From: Pseudozobellia thermophila
Lineage (GTDB): Bacteria; Bacteroidota; Bacteroidia; Flavobacteriales; Flavobacteriaceae
NCBI RefSeq assembly: GCF_900141855.1
Contig: NZ_FQYU01000015.1
Coordinates: 1 to 52,403, forward strand
Reading direction: 5' to 3'
DNA length: 52,403 bases
The notes below the pieces were generated by a model that was not told the DNA's origin, did no database searches, and saw only the letters and a program-made list of their open reading frames with translations. Below, piece by piece: positions 42,134-50,833 of this stretch. The position numbers and the translations under genes are program-made. How positions within the stretch are numbered: position 1 is the stretch's first letter; the number at the start of each line of letters is the position of its first letter.

Positions 42134-43282
42134 TTAGGCCTGAATCGCGAAGGCCCGATCGCTTGTATCGGTGGCCGATTTCCTTTCTTGCACCATATCT
42201 TGGATAAACTCATCGATCTGTTGCTTGCTTACATTGGGCATACAGATGACGTGGGTAATATGGTCCGTGGCCAATTGCCATTTCTTTTTTATGGGGTCCG
42301 ATACCTTGGGGAGCACCACCGTAATGGCCCCGGGGTTGGTCCATGCCTTTATACCTATCTTGATCAGTTCCTCTTTGCAATACTGCGCAATTTCCAAGCT
42401 ATGGCGGTAGCGTTCCTCCAAGCCCTTAACGCCCATTTTTTTAATGGCGTACCACAGGAAGAGCGGACTGTGTCCGTTTCGGGATCCCGTAATGGTCGTA
42501 TCCAAGGACCCGATATACGAAATGCCCCGTGCGATCCGGTCCCTCAACGACCGCTTGGCGATAATAACGCCCGAAGGGAAGGGCGAACCGATGAATTTAT
42601 GGCCGCTGATGGAGATGCTGTCCGCGCCATCCTGAAAATCAAAGGGAATACGGGGTTCGATAAAGGGGCCATAAGAGCCCGCCAATGCAGCATCGCAGTG
42701 GATGTAGTGGTTTTGGATGGCCAGTTTTTTTAAAATGCCCTTCACTTTCGAAACATCGTCCTTGGCCTCGGTCATGGTCGTGCCGAATGTGGTAAGGATA
42801 ATGGCCGGTTTGTGGCGGTTGAGCTGCAAGGTATTCTCCAGGTCCCCATAGTCCAGTTCCCCATTTTCCTGCGCCCTGATGGTAATGCTGGGCAGGTTGA
42901 GCAGGTGGATGTTCTTTCGTACGCTGTAATGTGTCGATTCTGAAAAATAGACCATGGCGTTCGGATGCGACTCCCTGGCCAGGTACAGGCCGTACAGGTT
43001 GCTTTCGGAACCTCCATTGGTCACATAGCCCCAATAGTCCGTCGGGTCGGCCCTGAACAACTGGGCAAAGAAATCGACCACTTCCCGTTCCATTTCATGG
43101 GTCTGTACTTTATAGGTGTTGCCCTCGTAGGGGTCGCCAATGTTGTTGATGGGGTGTTTTAAAAATTCGTACAATCTTGAATAATCGAAGTCCTTGGCCA
43201 CTGGGTAACCGATAACCCGATCTTTTTCTTCGATTATTTGGGTTAACAGCTCGTCTATCCGTTGTTCGTTATCCATATCCAT
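42134..43282 (-). CDS. hdc: PLP-dependent histidine decarboxylase
   Basis: 382 residues. GYVTNGGSESNLYGLYLARE, YFSESTHYSVRKNIHLL and HCDAALAGSYGPFI are fold-type I decarboxylase motifs, and SISISGHKFIGSPFPSGV contains the PLP-binding Lys. Length and motifs match the PLP-type histidine decarboxylases that make histamine; aromatic or other group II amino acid decarboxylases are the alternative. It is transcribed divergently from an Lrp regulator, which is probably its controller. Confidence 0.85.
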   Translation of the reverse strand: MDMDNEQRIDELLTQIIEEKDRVIGYPVAKDFDYSRLYEFLKHPINNIGDPYEGNTYKVQTHEMEREVVDFFAQLFRADPTDYWGYVTNGGSESNLYGLYLARESHPNAMVYFSESTHYSVRKNIHLLNLPSITIRAQENGELDYGDLENTLQLNRHKPAIILTTFGTTMTEAKDDVSKVKGILKKLAIQNHYIHCDAALAGSYGPFIEPRIPFDFQDGADSISISGHKFIGSPFPSGVIIAKRSLRDRIARGISYIGSLDTTITGSRNGHSPLFLWYAIKKMGVKGLEERYRHSLEIAQYCKEELIKIGIKAWTNPGAITVVLPKVSDPIKKKWQLATDHITHVICMPNVSKQQIDEFIQDMVQERKSATDTSDRAFAIQA

Positions 43283-43302
43283 TGTAATTTATACGTGTAT
43301 TT

Positions 43303-43386
43303 TTACACTGTAAAATTACGATTAGTAATAATTTATTGCTTTAATTTGAAATAATATAGAATATTAAACTGTAAAATATAGTTTTG
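43303..43386. promoter_or_regulatory. Divergent hdc/Lrp control region
   Basis: A very AT-rich region. It contains two ACTGTAAAAT direct repeats (about 43306 and 43369) and a GTGTA-type inverted repeat near 43295. A consensus -7 box TAGTTTTG at 43379-43386 serves the Lrp gene, and a weaker minus-strand TAATTTTA lies near 43310. Lrp proteins bind such AT-rich dyads. Confidence 0.5.
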
Positions 43387-43445
43387 TAGTTTGATATTAC
43401 TGTTTTGAATTTATAAGGGATTGAGGAATAGAAAAATAATCTAGT

Positions 43446-43898
43446 ATGGATGCGATCGACCATAAGATATTGATGCAATTGCAAAAGAATGCGAAGCAAA
43501 ACACCAAGGAAATAGCGGCCAAGGTGGGGCTTAGCGTAACCCCAACCTACGAACGGATCAAAAAACTGGAACAGCGGGGAATTGTAAAATCGTACGTTGC
43601 CTTGCTCGACAGAAAGAAAATAGGGAAGGAACTGATCGCCTATTGCCAGGTTACCTTGTCTAAGCAACAAAAAAAAATGGCCGATAACTTTAAGCGGGAA
43701 GTACTTTTATTGCCCGATATTATGGAGTGCCACCAGGTTTCCGGAAATTTCGATTACCTGCTTAAGATCGCCGTGGACGATATAGGGGAGTTTCATGAAT
43801 TTCTCAACGAAAAACTGTCCATTATCGACGGAATTTCTACGATACACAGTGCGTTTGTATTGAATTCGGTAAAAGACAGTACGGCCTATAAGCTATAA
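43446..43898 (+). CDS. Lrp/AsnC-family regulator
   Basis: 150 residues. N-terminal helix-turn-helix DHKILMQLQKNAKQNTKEIAAKVGLSVTPTYERIKKLEQRGIV and a C-terminal RAM domain (LLPDIMECHQVSGNFDYLLKIAVDDIGEFHEFL), the effector-binding part. It is divergent from histidine decarboxylase across a 160-bp AT-rich region and probably controls it in response to an amino acid. Confidence 0.9.
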   Translation: MDAIDHKILMQLQKNAKQNTKEIAAKVGLSVTPTYERIKKLEQRGIVKSYVALLDRKKIGKELIAYCQVTLSKQQKKMADNFKREVLLLPDIMECHQVSGNFDYLLKIAVDDIGEFHEFLNEKLSIIDGISTIHSAFVLNSVKDSTAYKL

Positions 43899-43924
43899 GC
43901 CTTTAGGGGGGGAGGGGAACAATT

Positions 43925-43985
43925 CCCCCACTTCGACAGGCCCGGTGCAACGCTTTGAAGGGGGTGCCCGCAGGGCGGGGGATGT
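43925..43985 (+). repeat. Repeat C, copy 2
   Basis: Matches 5212-5271: the block CGCTTTGAAGGGGGTGCCCG followed by AGGGCGGGGGATGT is shared, with substitutions to the left. It lies 27 bp after the Lrp gene. Confidence 0.6.
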
Positions 43986-44056
43986 ATCTGCGCCAGGTAT
44001 AATAATTACGCCGTTAAAACGTTCGAAATAACCCAAATCATTTATAAAAACTGTAC

Positions 44057-45109
44057 ATGAAAGCCATTGCCCGGGCCTTGTTCGCCCTATTCCTCTTGAC
44101 CGCTTGTTCCGAAGACGCCATTGAAGATTCACAAACAACCTTGCCCTCAATTGAAAACGAGCTGGAAGGTCCCATTGGCAAACCCACCGAAGGTTATGGG
44201 AGCGATGGCACCTATACGGTGGCGAAAATCGCATTTGAAAGTCCCACCTACGAAGGAAAAGACGTGGAGGTGTTTTACCCCGAGGAAGCTACCTTACCGG
44301 TACCTGTCATTTTCTATTCACACCCTTACGGAGGGGAAAAAAGTGAGTACAACATCGGACTTTACGAGTTTATCGCCAAAAAGGGATATGCCGTGGTCTT
44401 TGCCCCCTATCCGACCACAGGGGTATCGGTAGAGGAACGTTACGAGACCTTATGGGAAAGTTTTAAAAAGGCGGTAGGCGATCATCCCGATATTATCGAT
44501 ACGGAAAAAGTCGGCTTTATGGGGCACTCCTTCGGGGGAGGTGCCACCTTTTCCTTGGCCTATAAAGGTTTTGTGGAAGAAGGCTGGGGCGAAAACGGTC
44601 GGTTTATCTTTACCATGGCACAGTGGTTTTCATACGACCTGTCCGATACGCAATTGCAAAATTTCCCCTCCAATACCAAACTCATCACCCAGGTCTATGA
44701 CGATGATGTGACCAACGACCACCGGATGGCCATCGATATTTTTAAGAACATCAACATATCCGATGCGGAAAAGGACTTTATCTTGATCAAAAGCAGTACT
44801 GTGGACGGCTATACCTATTCGGCCGAACATAACCTTCCCAATACACAGACGGCCTATGATGCCTACGACTATTATGGCATTTACCGCCTTTTGGATGCCC
44901 TGACCGATTATAGCTTTAACGGGAATTCCGCCGCAAAAAATGTGGCCTTGGGAAATGGCTCCACGGAACAGATCACCATGCCCAGCCATGATGGGGAGGC
45001 CCTGGAGCCCTTGGTGGTCACGGACGACCCCACCCCCTTGTATGCACAATCGAACTACTTGTTCAAGTGCGGGGCGGCAAGCAACCCGAGAAGCGCCTAT
45101 TGCGAATAG
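44057..45109 (+). CDS. Alpha/beta hydrolase lipoprotein (dienelactone hydrolase/chlorophyllase-like)
   Basis: 350 residues with a lipobox (LFALFLLTAC). The hydrolase part is VPVIFYSHPYGGEKSEYNIG, FIAKKGYAVVFAPYPTTG and the nucleophile elbow VGFMGHSFGGGATFSLAY, with a probable Asp in VYDDDVTNDHRM and a His further on (YSAEHNLPNTQTAYD). The substrate is unknown; the fold is that of esterases acting on small or polymer-derived esters. Confidence 0.8.
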   Translation: MKAIARALFALFLLTACSEDAIEDSQTTLPSIENELEGPIGKPTEGYGSDGTYTVAKIAFESPTYEGKDVEVFYPEEATLPVPVIFYSHPYGGEKSEYNIGLYEFIAKKGYAVVFAPYPTTGVSVEERYETLWESFKKAVGDHPDIIDTEKVGFMGHSFGGGATFSLAYKGFVEEGWGENGRFIFTMAQWFSYDLSDTQLQNFPSNTKLITQVYDDDVTNDHRMAIDIFKNINISDAEKDFILIKSSTVDGYTYSAEHNLPNTQTAYDAYDYYGIYRLLDALTDYSFNGNSAAKNVALGNGSTEQITMPSHDGEALEPLVVTDDPTPLYAQSNYLFKCGAASNPRSAYCE

Positions 45110-45191
45110 GGGGACGGTCACGTAGTAAAATTCGCTATCTTCACCCTACCATAGAAGGGGCTACTATGGGGTATGAAATAGAGAAACAACC

Positions 45192-45965
45192 ATGTTTTTT
45201 GATAATTTAGAGTATATCAACATCGATGGGCAAACGGCCGATTTCCCCAAGCATTTTCATGAAACTTTTTGTATTTCGTTGATCCATCAAGGTATTGAAC
45301 AGATCGAGTTTGAAGACCAAAGTTTTTTTAGTGAAAAGGGCAGCATATCTATTACCAACCCATATGAGATACACGCCAATCCCTTAAGCGAATCAAAGGT
45401 TGCCTTAAAATTCGACACCATCTATCTGTCAGGCGACCTGATGAAATACCTGTTCGAAGGAAAAAACATCACATTCGAAAACAGAAAGATCAATAACGAA
45501 AAGGCCAACCTATTATTCGTACAACTGACCAAAGCCATGGATACCGGCAATGCAAAAACAATCGAACTTGCTTTGCATCGGTTTGCAAATGCCATAAAAT
45601 ATCATTCACAGGAAAATATGGGGACCCACGGGAAGCCGCATTTTAGCGATTTCAATGAGATCGATCTCTATATCGAAAACAACATCCATGAAAAATTCAA
45701 TTTGGACGACCTATCAAGAATGGCCAACATCAACAAATATGGTTTTGTCAAAAAATTCAAGGCCGCAACGGGTATGACCCCAATGAACTATATTTTGATG
45801 AAAAAGGTTTTTTCGTGCAAAGAGCTCATAGACGCACATACCGAACTTACGGATGTTGCCTATCGATACAATTTTACCGATATGGCCCATTTTTCAAAAA
45901 CCTTTAAACGCTTTGTCGGTGTTTCCCCAAAAAAATACCAAACACATCTTATCGAAATTTTATAA
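45192..45965 (+). CDS. AraC-family transcriptional regulator
   Basis: 257 residues. N-terminal cupin-like sensor (FPKHFHETFCISLIHQGIEQIEF; ISITNPYEIHANP) and a C-terminal double helix-turn-helix (FNLDDLSRMANINKYGFVKKFKAATGMTPMNYI; LTDVAYRYNFTDMAHFSKTFKRFVGVSPKKY). The next gene, a peptidase, starts 65 bp later on the same strand and may be its target. The pair has somewhat lower GC than its neighbours. Confidence 0.9.
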   Translation: MFFDNLEYINIDGQTADFPKHFHETFCISLIHQGIEQIEFEDQSFFSEKGSISITNPYEIHANPLSESKVALKFDTIYLSGDLMKYLFEGKNITFENRKINNEKANLLFVQLTKAMDTGNAKTIELALHRFANAIKYHSQENMGTHGKPHFSDFNEIDLYIENNIHEKFNLDDLSRMANINKYGFVKKFKAATGMTPMNYILMKKVFSCKELIDAHTELTDVAYRYNFTDMAHFSKTFKRFVGVSPKKYQTHLIEIL

Positions 45966-46029
45966 TTGCCAATATCTTACAAGTGTCTGGACGGACAGAG
46001 ATTTACTTTTGGAAAAAAATAATTTCCGA

Positions 46030-47550
46030 ATGAACAAAACCGTCTTTTTCCCGCTTCTTTTTTTTATGGTTTCATGTATCGGCCTTGCACAGTCCGTTGA
46101 CGACCCTTTTTCGCAAAAAAGGATGCGCAAAGACCTTGAAGTATTTAAAAACATACGCCTGAAGGCCAATTCGGGACTGTACAAATACCGCACCAAGGAA
46201 CAAATCGACAGCATCTACACCTGGGCGGACGGGGCAATCGACCGGGCGAATACTTATGGCGATTTTTACAACATCATTTGCCAACTGACCGATTTTGAGG
46301 GCAGTTTGCACAACGATACAAGGTTACCGGAGAGATATAACCAATCGATGAAAAAGGAACAAAACGGTTATTTCCCCTATCCCGTCAAATGGATAGAGGG
46401 TAAGTGGATCATAAATTTTGCCAAGGGAGAAATACCGCTTGGGGCCGAAATTGTATCGATCAACACAATAAAAATGTCCGATATCATAAAAAACCTATAC
46501 AAATATTACACTACCGATGGTGTAAATACCACCGGAAAACGCATAGGAATAACATACAATTTTAGTAAATATTACCGATTGCACTACGGCCTATCTCCTG
46601 TATTTGAGGTTGCGTACAGGCCCCATAATTCACATGAGGTCCAAAACGCTACCCTAAAGGGAATCGCCTATACGGATTATTACAAAAATGTAAGGCAAAG
46701 GCACTCAGAACCCTTTGACGAGGTCGATTACAAAGATTGGGAAGAAGGGGAAACCTACAGTTACAAGGACATAGATGGGGATACCGGCATACTAAGGGTA
46801 AACAGTTTTTCTTTGGGAAACAAACAATCTTCGTCTCATGGCAGGTACCTTACCTTTTTAGACAGTGTGTTTACCCACATAAAAACAAAGGGGATTAAAA
46901 ACCTCATCGTTGATGTTCGTTACAATGGCGGTGGTACCGACCCCAACGACCTAGTAACCTATTCTTACCTTACCCAAAGGAATTTTAAGGAAAACAAACA
47001 AGCCTGGATCAGCTTTAAAAAGCTCCCTTATCTTAAATATGCCTTTACCAAAATTCCCCGTTTTTTAAGGCCACTGGGCGCAGGCAAGTACAATAAAATG
47101 TTTAAAAATAATTTTCCCGAAGAGATAGATGGAAAGTTCTACCAAGACGAAAACAACGAAGACCACCAGATTAGAAAACCAAGGCCGCATGCCTTTACCG
47201 GAAATATCTATTTATTGATAGGTCCGAGGGTGGCATCGGCAGGAAGCCTTTTTGCCGCAATGGTCGCCGGAAACGACAACACGACCGTAATAGGAGAGGA
47301 AACCATGGGCGGTTATTATGGGCACAACGGACATACCCCGATGGGATACATTTTGCCAAAATCAGGAATGGCCGTTTTCTTTTCGGTCGTAAATTTGGAA
47401 CAGGATGTACCCCAGAAGTCGAACCAGCGGTACGACAGGGGCATTATTCCCGATTATGATGTACCGCAATCGTATAATGACTTTCTGCAGAACAGGGATA
47501 CTCAAATGGATTTTACGATCGATCTTATAAGGAAGAACAAAAACCGGTAA
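46030..47550 (+). CDS. Exported S41-family peptidase
   Basis: 506 residues from the ATG at 46030, which opens a signal peptide (NKTVFFPLLFFMVSCIGLAQ). The catalytic domain has LIVDVRYNGGGTDPNDLVTYSY, LLIGPRVASAGSLFAAMVAG (Ser nucleophile region) and TTVIGEETMGGYYGHNGHTP, the C-terminal-processing-peptidase fold. No PDZ domain is obvious. A longer frame starting inside the AraC gene is rejected. It is probably co-transcribed with the AraC gene. Confidence 0.85.
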   Translation: MNKTVFFPLLFFMVSCIGLAQSVDDPFSQKRMRKDLEVFKNIRLKANSGLYKYRTKEQIDSIYTWADGAIDRANTYGDFYNIICQLTDFEGSLHNDTRLPERYNQSMKKEQNGYFPYPVKWIEGKWIINFAKGEIPLGAEIVSINTIKMSDIIKNLYKYYTTDGVNTTGKRIGITYNFSKYYRLHYGLSPVFEVAYRPHNSHEVQNATLKGIAYTDYYKNVRQRHSEPFDEVDYKDWEEGETYSYKDIDGDTGILRVNSFSLGNKQSSSHGRYLTFLDSVFTHIKTKGIKNLIVDVRYNGGGTDPNDLVTYSYLTQRNFKENKQAWISFKKLPYLKYAFTKIPRFLRPLGAGKYNKMFKNNFPEEIDGKFYQDENNEDHQIRKPRPHAFTGNIYLLIGPRVASAGSLFAAMVAGNDNTTVIGEETMGGYYGHNGHTPMGYILPKSGMAVFFSVVNLEQDVPQKSNQRYDRGIIPDYDVPQSYNDFLQNRDTQMDFTIDLIRKNKNR

Positions 47551-47574
47551 AACCGCCGAAACAGGACAAAAGGC

Positions 47575-47889
47575 TTACCGCCCCCGAACATCCTCGGAAC
47601 CCCATTGGTCCAAGCTGCGTAAAATGGGACCCAAGGATTTTCCCCGTTCCGTAAGGCCGTACTCCACCTTTGGCGGAACCACGGGATAGACCTTTCGCGA
47701 TAGGAGTCCGTCTTTCTCCAACTCCCGTACGGTCTGCGTAAACATTTTGTTGGAAATACCCGGAACTTTCTTTTGCAATACGCCCGACCGCAAAGGGCCC
47801 TCCAACAAATGGAACAAAACCAGGGGCTTCCATTTGGTACCGATCAAATTCATCGTATAATGTAAGGGGCAACTATTATCTTTATTCAA
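47575..47889 (-). CDS. HxlR-family transcriptional regulator
   Basis: 104 residues. CPLHYTMNLIGTKWKPLVLFHLLEGPLRSGVLQKKVPGISNKMFTQTVRELEKDGLL and VYPVVPPKVEYGLTERGKSL are the family winged-helix blocks, with the conserved Cys near the N terminus that often senses electrophiles or redox stress. It is divergent from a VOC-family gene, with a palindrome between them. Confidence 0.9.
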   Translation of the reverse strand: MNKDNSCPLHYTMNLIGTKWKPLVLFHLLEGPLRSGVLQKKVPGISNKMFTQTVRELEKDGLLSRKVYPVVPPKVEYGLTERGKSLGPILRSLDQWGSEDVRGR

Positions 47890-47934
47890 TTCTAGTTTTT
47901 ATTTTATTGATATTCAGTATTTTACTCGTTTAGG

Positions 47935-47991
47935 TAACTATACTACTTTTTGGTAAGTTATTGTCTATGAAGCAAATATAAGCTAATCTTG
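47935..47991 (+). promoter_or_regulatory. HxlR operator candidate and -7 box for the VOC gene
   Basis: Inverted repeat TAACTaTAC...GTAaGTTA between 47935 and 47960 in the HxlR/VOC divergent space. A near-consensus -7 box TAATCTTG is at 47984-47991, 18 bp before the VOC start codon. Confidence 0.55.
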
Positions 47992-48009
47992 CCCTCTAAA
48001 AAGAAACAT

Positions 48010-48522
48010 ATGGCAAGGAATACCAATTATCCCAAATCATTCTCACATATCGGAATAACGGTTCCCGATATACATAAGGGCGTTAAATTTTATTCGGAAG
48101 TAATGGGCTGGTACATTATTATGGAAGCTTCCAAAATCAAAAAGGAGAGGGAGACGGCCATTGGTCAAATGTGTATCGACGTATTCGGTGAGGAATGGAC
48201 GGAGTTTGAAATCGCCCATTTGTCCACTTCTGACGGCATAGGGGTAGAGCTGTTCTCCTTTCCGAACGGTATCAAGGAAGCTCCGGAGTTCAATCCCTTC
48301 AATACGGGTCTTTTTCATTTTTGTGTACAGGATCCGGATATCGAAAAGCTCATTGACCAAATTGTCGCCCACGGCGGCAAACAAAGAATGCCGATCAGGG
48401 AATACTATCCGGAGGACAAGCCCTTTAAAATGTGCTATGTGGAAGACCCCTTCGGAATCGTTTTTGAAATCTACACCCACAGTTACGAACTCACCTATTC
48501 CTCCGGGGCCTATGCAAAATAG
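48010..48522 (+). CDS. VOC-family (glyoxalase/bleomycin-resistance fold) protein
   Basis: 170 residues from the ATG at 48010. FSHIGITVPDIHKGVKFYSEVMGW, TGLFHFCVQDPDIEKLIDQIV and YVEDPFGIVFEIYTHSYE give two beta-alpha-beta-beta-beta units with the usual His/Glu metal ligands. The second half (FEIYTH) is dioxygenase-like. It is divergent from HxlR and probably controlled by it, which suggests a role with reactive aldehydes or quinones; the substrate is unknown. Confidence 0.85.
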   Translation: MARNTNYPKSFSHIGITVPDIHKGVKFYSEVMGWYIIMEASKIKKERETAIGQMCIDVFGEEWTEFEIAHLSTSDGIGVELFSFPNGIKEAPEFNPFNTGLFHFCVQDPDIEKLIDQIVAHGGKQRMPIREYYPEDKPFKMCYVEDPFGIVFEIYTHSYELTYSSGAYAK

Positions 48523-49007
48523 GGCTTCGGTATATAGGGAGGTACTCAGGTGCTGGTATGGGGGGCTTCCTATTTTTTTTGAAAGCCGGTCATAAAATCG
48601 GGATGATACGAATACCCGGGGCTTTCGGGCATGGGGTAGAAAAGAGGCCCCCTAGCCAATAGCGGATTTTTTACGGCTTCGCCCCATGGCCTTATAAGCC
48701 GCGGGGCACTTTGCCCCTTGCCAAAACAACATCGGTGGTCGGACCTTTAAGGTGTCCTACCTAAAGGGCGTGAATTTACAGACCGGCCGTTTTGACCTGA
48801 TCGAGCTTCTAGAAGGCTTCGTTAGGGCGACCATGTCCAATTTTACCTGACTTGGAGTTGCCGGACAGTGGTTTGGAAGGTCAAAAAGGCCCCCATTTTG
48901 CGAAAAACGGTGTCTTCGGAGATAGTAAGATACCTTTGGCCGTACATGGGGGGCTTAAGTTGGGCAAAGCCTTCTTGCCGAAGCTTTCGTTCCAAAATGT
49001 TTTTGTC
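48523..49007. other. Long intergenic stretch with a possible gene scrap
   Basis: No complete gene. A + strand open stretch from about 48710 to 48850 reads RTFKVSYLKGVNLQTGRFDL and IELLEGFVRATMSNF before a stop. It looks protein-like but has no start and no family I know; it may be the end of a decayed gene. Confidence 0.4.
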
Positions 49008-49688
49008 TTATTTCGCCTTGATGATGTATTGGTAGGGCAATAGGTCGACATTTACCTCAAAATCGGTATACCCGGCCTTTTTTAGTTCGGCTATGACCAC
49101 GTCGATCGCTATTTTATGGTCGGTCGGAGGGCCTACGGGGACTTCCGTCTTGAAGAAGTCGATGATTACCAACTCCCCATTGTCCTTCGTTCCGTTTTTG
49201 ACCTTCGAAAAATAGTCGCTTCGGTTGTCTATATGATGGTAGGTGTTGACGATCAATACCATGTCTACTTCCCCGTCGGCCAAATTCGGATTGTCATAAG
49301 GAATTTTACGAAGTTCGATGTTCTTAAGGTCGTTCTCTTCAATGCGTTTTTTAAGCGCATCCTGAAATTCATCGCTTACATCGGCGGCAATGACATGGGC
49401 ACCCTGGGCCGCCAGTTTTACCGAAAAATACCCGGAACCTGCACCTATGTCCATTATTTTTTTGTTCGTAAGGTCACCCAGGTACTCCAGTACTTTTTGG
49501 GGCTGTTGGTAGGCGTCCCTTTCGGGCGATTCAAATCGCTTGATCAAGTCTTCCGTAGAAGATCGGAGCATGTACGCGTTGGCCGAGGCTGCCTTGCCCT
49601 CGTTTTTTTTAGTGTGATGTTTGTGCTGCGAAAAAGCCATAGTTGAAATCATTGTGGTGGCTGAAAGGATAATGGTTCTTATTTTCAT
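49008..49688 (-). CDS. SAM-dependent methyltransferase with a signal peptide
   Basis: 226 residues. A Sec-type signal peptide (KIRTIILSATTMISTMAFSQ) is followed by a His-rich start (HKHHTKKNEGK) and a complete class I methyltransferase: KKIMDIGAGSGYFSVKLAAQGAHVIAADVS, VDMVLIVNTYHHIDNR and NGELVIIDFFKTE. S-adenosylmethionine is not expected outside the cytoplasm, so export is puzzling. No neighbour explains it. Confidence 0.85.
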   Translation of the reverse strand: MKIRTIILSATTMISTMAFSQHKHHTKKNEGKAASANAYMLRSSTEDLIKRFESPERDAYQQPQKVLEYLGDLTNKKIMDIGAGSGYFSVKLAAQGAHVIAADVSDEFQDALKKRIEENDLKNIELRKIPYDNPNLADGEVDMVLIVNTYHHIDNRSDYFSKVKNGTKDNGELVIIDFFKTEVPVGPPTDHKIAIDVVIAELKKAGYTDFEVNVDLLPYQYIIKAK

Positions 49689-49757
49689 TTTAACTCGTTT
49701 TTGATTTATCGTTCAATGTATTGCTCCATAAATAGGTCAAAAAAACCAGGACAAGAT

Positions 49758-50060
49758 TCAAAAAACCAATAGGGTTTCGAAGGGCTTGTCAATAAAGGCG
49801 TATGCGATCATCCAAAGCGATATGATAATGAATATCACTTGAAAAAAAGGGAAAAAAGGACTTTTATAGGCGTGCCCTGGCGACTTGCCCTTGGTTCGTC
49901 GTAATATAAATACGCCAAAAACGGTCGCCATCGATGATAAGGTCAGCAAAAGTCCGCAATAGATCAATATTTGTTCGAAGGTTGATCTCCTCCCGTTAAA
50001 CCGGACGGTTTTAATTTTGGGGAAGCTTACACATAACCTGAAAACCCACCTGAACGGCAC
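49758..50060 (-). pseudogene. C-terminal remnant of an APC-type amino acid permease
   Basis: From about 49985 to the stop at 49758 the minus strand reads FEQILIYCGLLLTLSSMATV, then FGVFILRR, YKSPFFPFFQVIFIIISLWM and IAYAFIDKPFETL. This is the last two membrane helices of an APC-superfamily permease. The upstream text does not continue the family and the remaining ten helices are absent. It is a truncated gene at the edge of the right cassette-like segment. Confidence 0.7.
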
Positions 50061-50147
50061 GGGCAGGAGTACCTGAAGTTCGAACAGAAACGTGCCAAAA
50101 GTGGGGTAGGCATGGCCTCCTTGTCGGTTTTTGTAAAAACCGGATTA

Positions 50148-50269
50148 CACAAGCTTTAAAGACTGTTTTTATAACCTCCAAAAACAATGGTCTGTTCCGG
50201 TATTTTATAAACAAAACCGCCTTAAAAAGCGGTTGTAGGGGTCATTGTTTTTATAGTTATGGGCTTGTG
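50148..50269 (-). repeat. attC-like nested imperfect palindrome (right segment)
   Basis: Three concentric pairs of arms: CACAAGC (50148-50154) with GCTTGTG (50263-50269); AAAAACAATG (50180-50189) with CATTGTTTTT (50243-50252), extended by ATAAC/GTTAT; and ACCGC (50216-50220) with GCGGT (50229-50233). It lies directly downstream of the minus-strand barrel gene. The gene end reads GTAACCCTTGCAC, the same text as at 5143-5155 after the left-region methyltransferase gene. Confidence 0.6.
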
Positions 50270-50275
50270 CAAGGG

Positions 50276-50833
50276 TTACAGCGGAAATGTAATTCCAACC
50301 GCAAATGCTCCTGCGAATTGTTCAACTGATGGCTGAAAATAATAAGTAAATCCTAAATCAACATTATTATTCTTTCCTAATTCAAGTCCAAATGAGAATG
50401 GAATATGATAAATGATTCCGCTTTTGTCTATGTCATCAAATGCTGCAAATGTTTCAAATTTCCCAATTGAAGTTCCATTCCCAATTTCTACATAAGGTGC
50501 TACCCAAGGAATTGGTGCTCTAACTCTTGCTTTTCCTCCAAGCAAAAGGGCTTTTGATTCCGCTTTTTCATTAGTAGGGTTACCATTTAGGTCTTCTCCA
50601 TTTGAACTCGTTAAAATAAAACCTGCGTATGGTCTTAATTCAAACCAAGAAGTGACTTTTAATACTAGTTCTCCTTGTGCATAAAAGCCATCATCAGCAA
50701 CTTCGTCAATACTATTGTATGGTACACTAATACCATATCCTATTTGAGCATTTATTGATTTTTCTTTAATGAACTGAGCTTCAACTAAATTAGAAGTCAG
50801 AGTTATTATTACTAATATCAGAGTTTTTTTCAT
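50276..50833 (-). CDS. Small outer-membrane beta-barrel protein
   Basis: 185 residues with a signal peptide (KKTLILVIITLTSNLVEAQ). Alternating strands are INAQIGYGISVPYNSIDEV, FYAQGELVLKVTSWFELRPYAGFIL, LLLGGKARVRAPIPWVAPYVEIGNGTS and AFAVGITFPL at the end. The form is that of the eight-stranded OmpX/OmpW-like barrels. It is AT-rich, unlike the preceding chromosome, and followed by an attC-like palindrome, so it looks like a cassette gene. Confidence 0.75.
   Translation of the reverse strand: MKKTLILVIITLTSNLVEAQFIKEKSINAQIGYGISVPYNSIDEVADDGFYAQGELVLKVTSWFELRPYAGFILTSSNGEDLNGNPTNEKAESKALLLGGKARVRAPIPWVAPYVEIGNGTSIGKFETFAAFDDIDKSGIIYHIPFSFGLELGKNNNVDLGFTYYFQPSVEQFAGAFAVGITFPL

Noticed and set aside
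45853-46030. Long N-terminal extension of the S41 peptidase into the AraC gene
   Set aside because: It would overlap the AraC gene by over 100 bp, while the ATG at 46030 opens a normal signal peptide.
48710-48850. Protein-like scrap before the exported methyltransferase gene
   Set aside because: No start codon and no recognised family, and a stop lies in frame shortly upstream; kept only as a remark in the intergenic entry.
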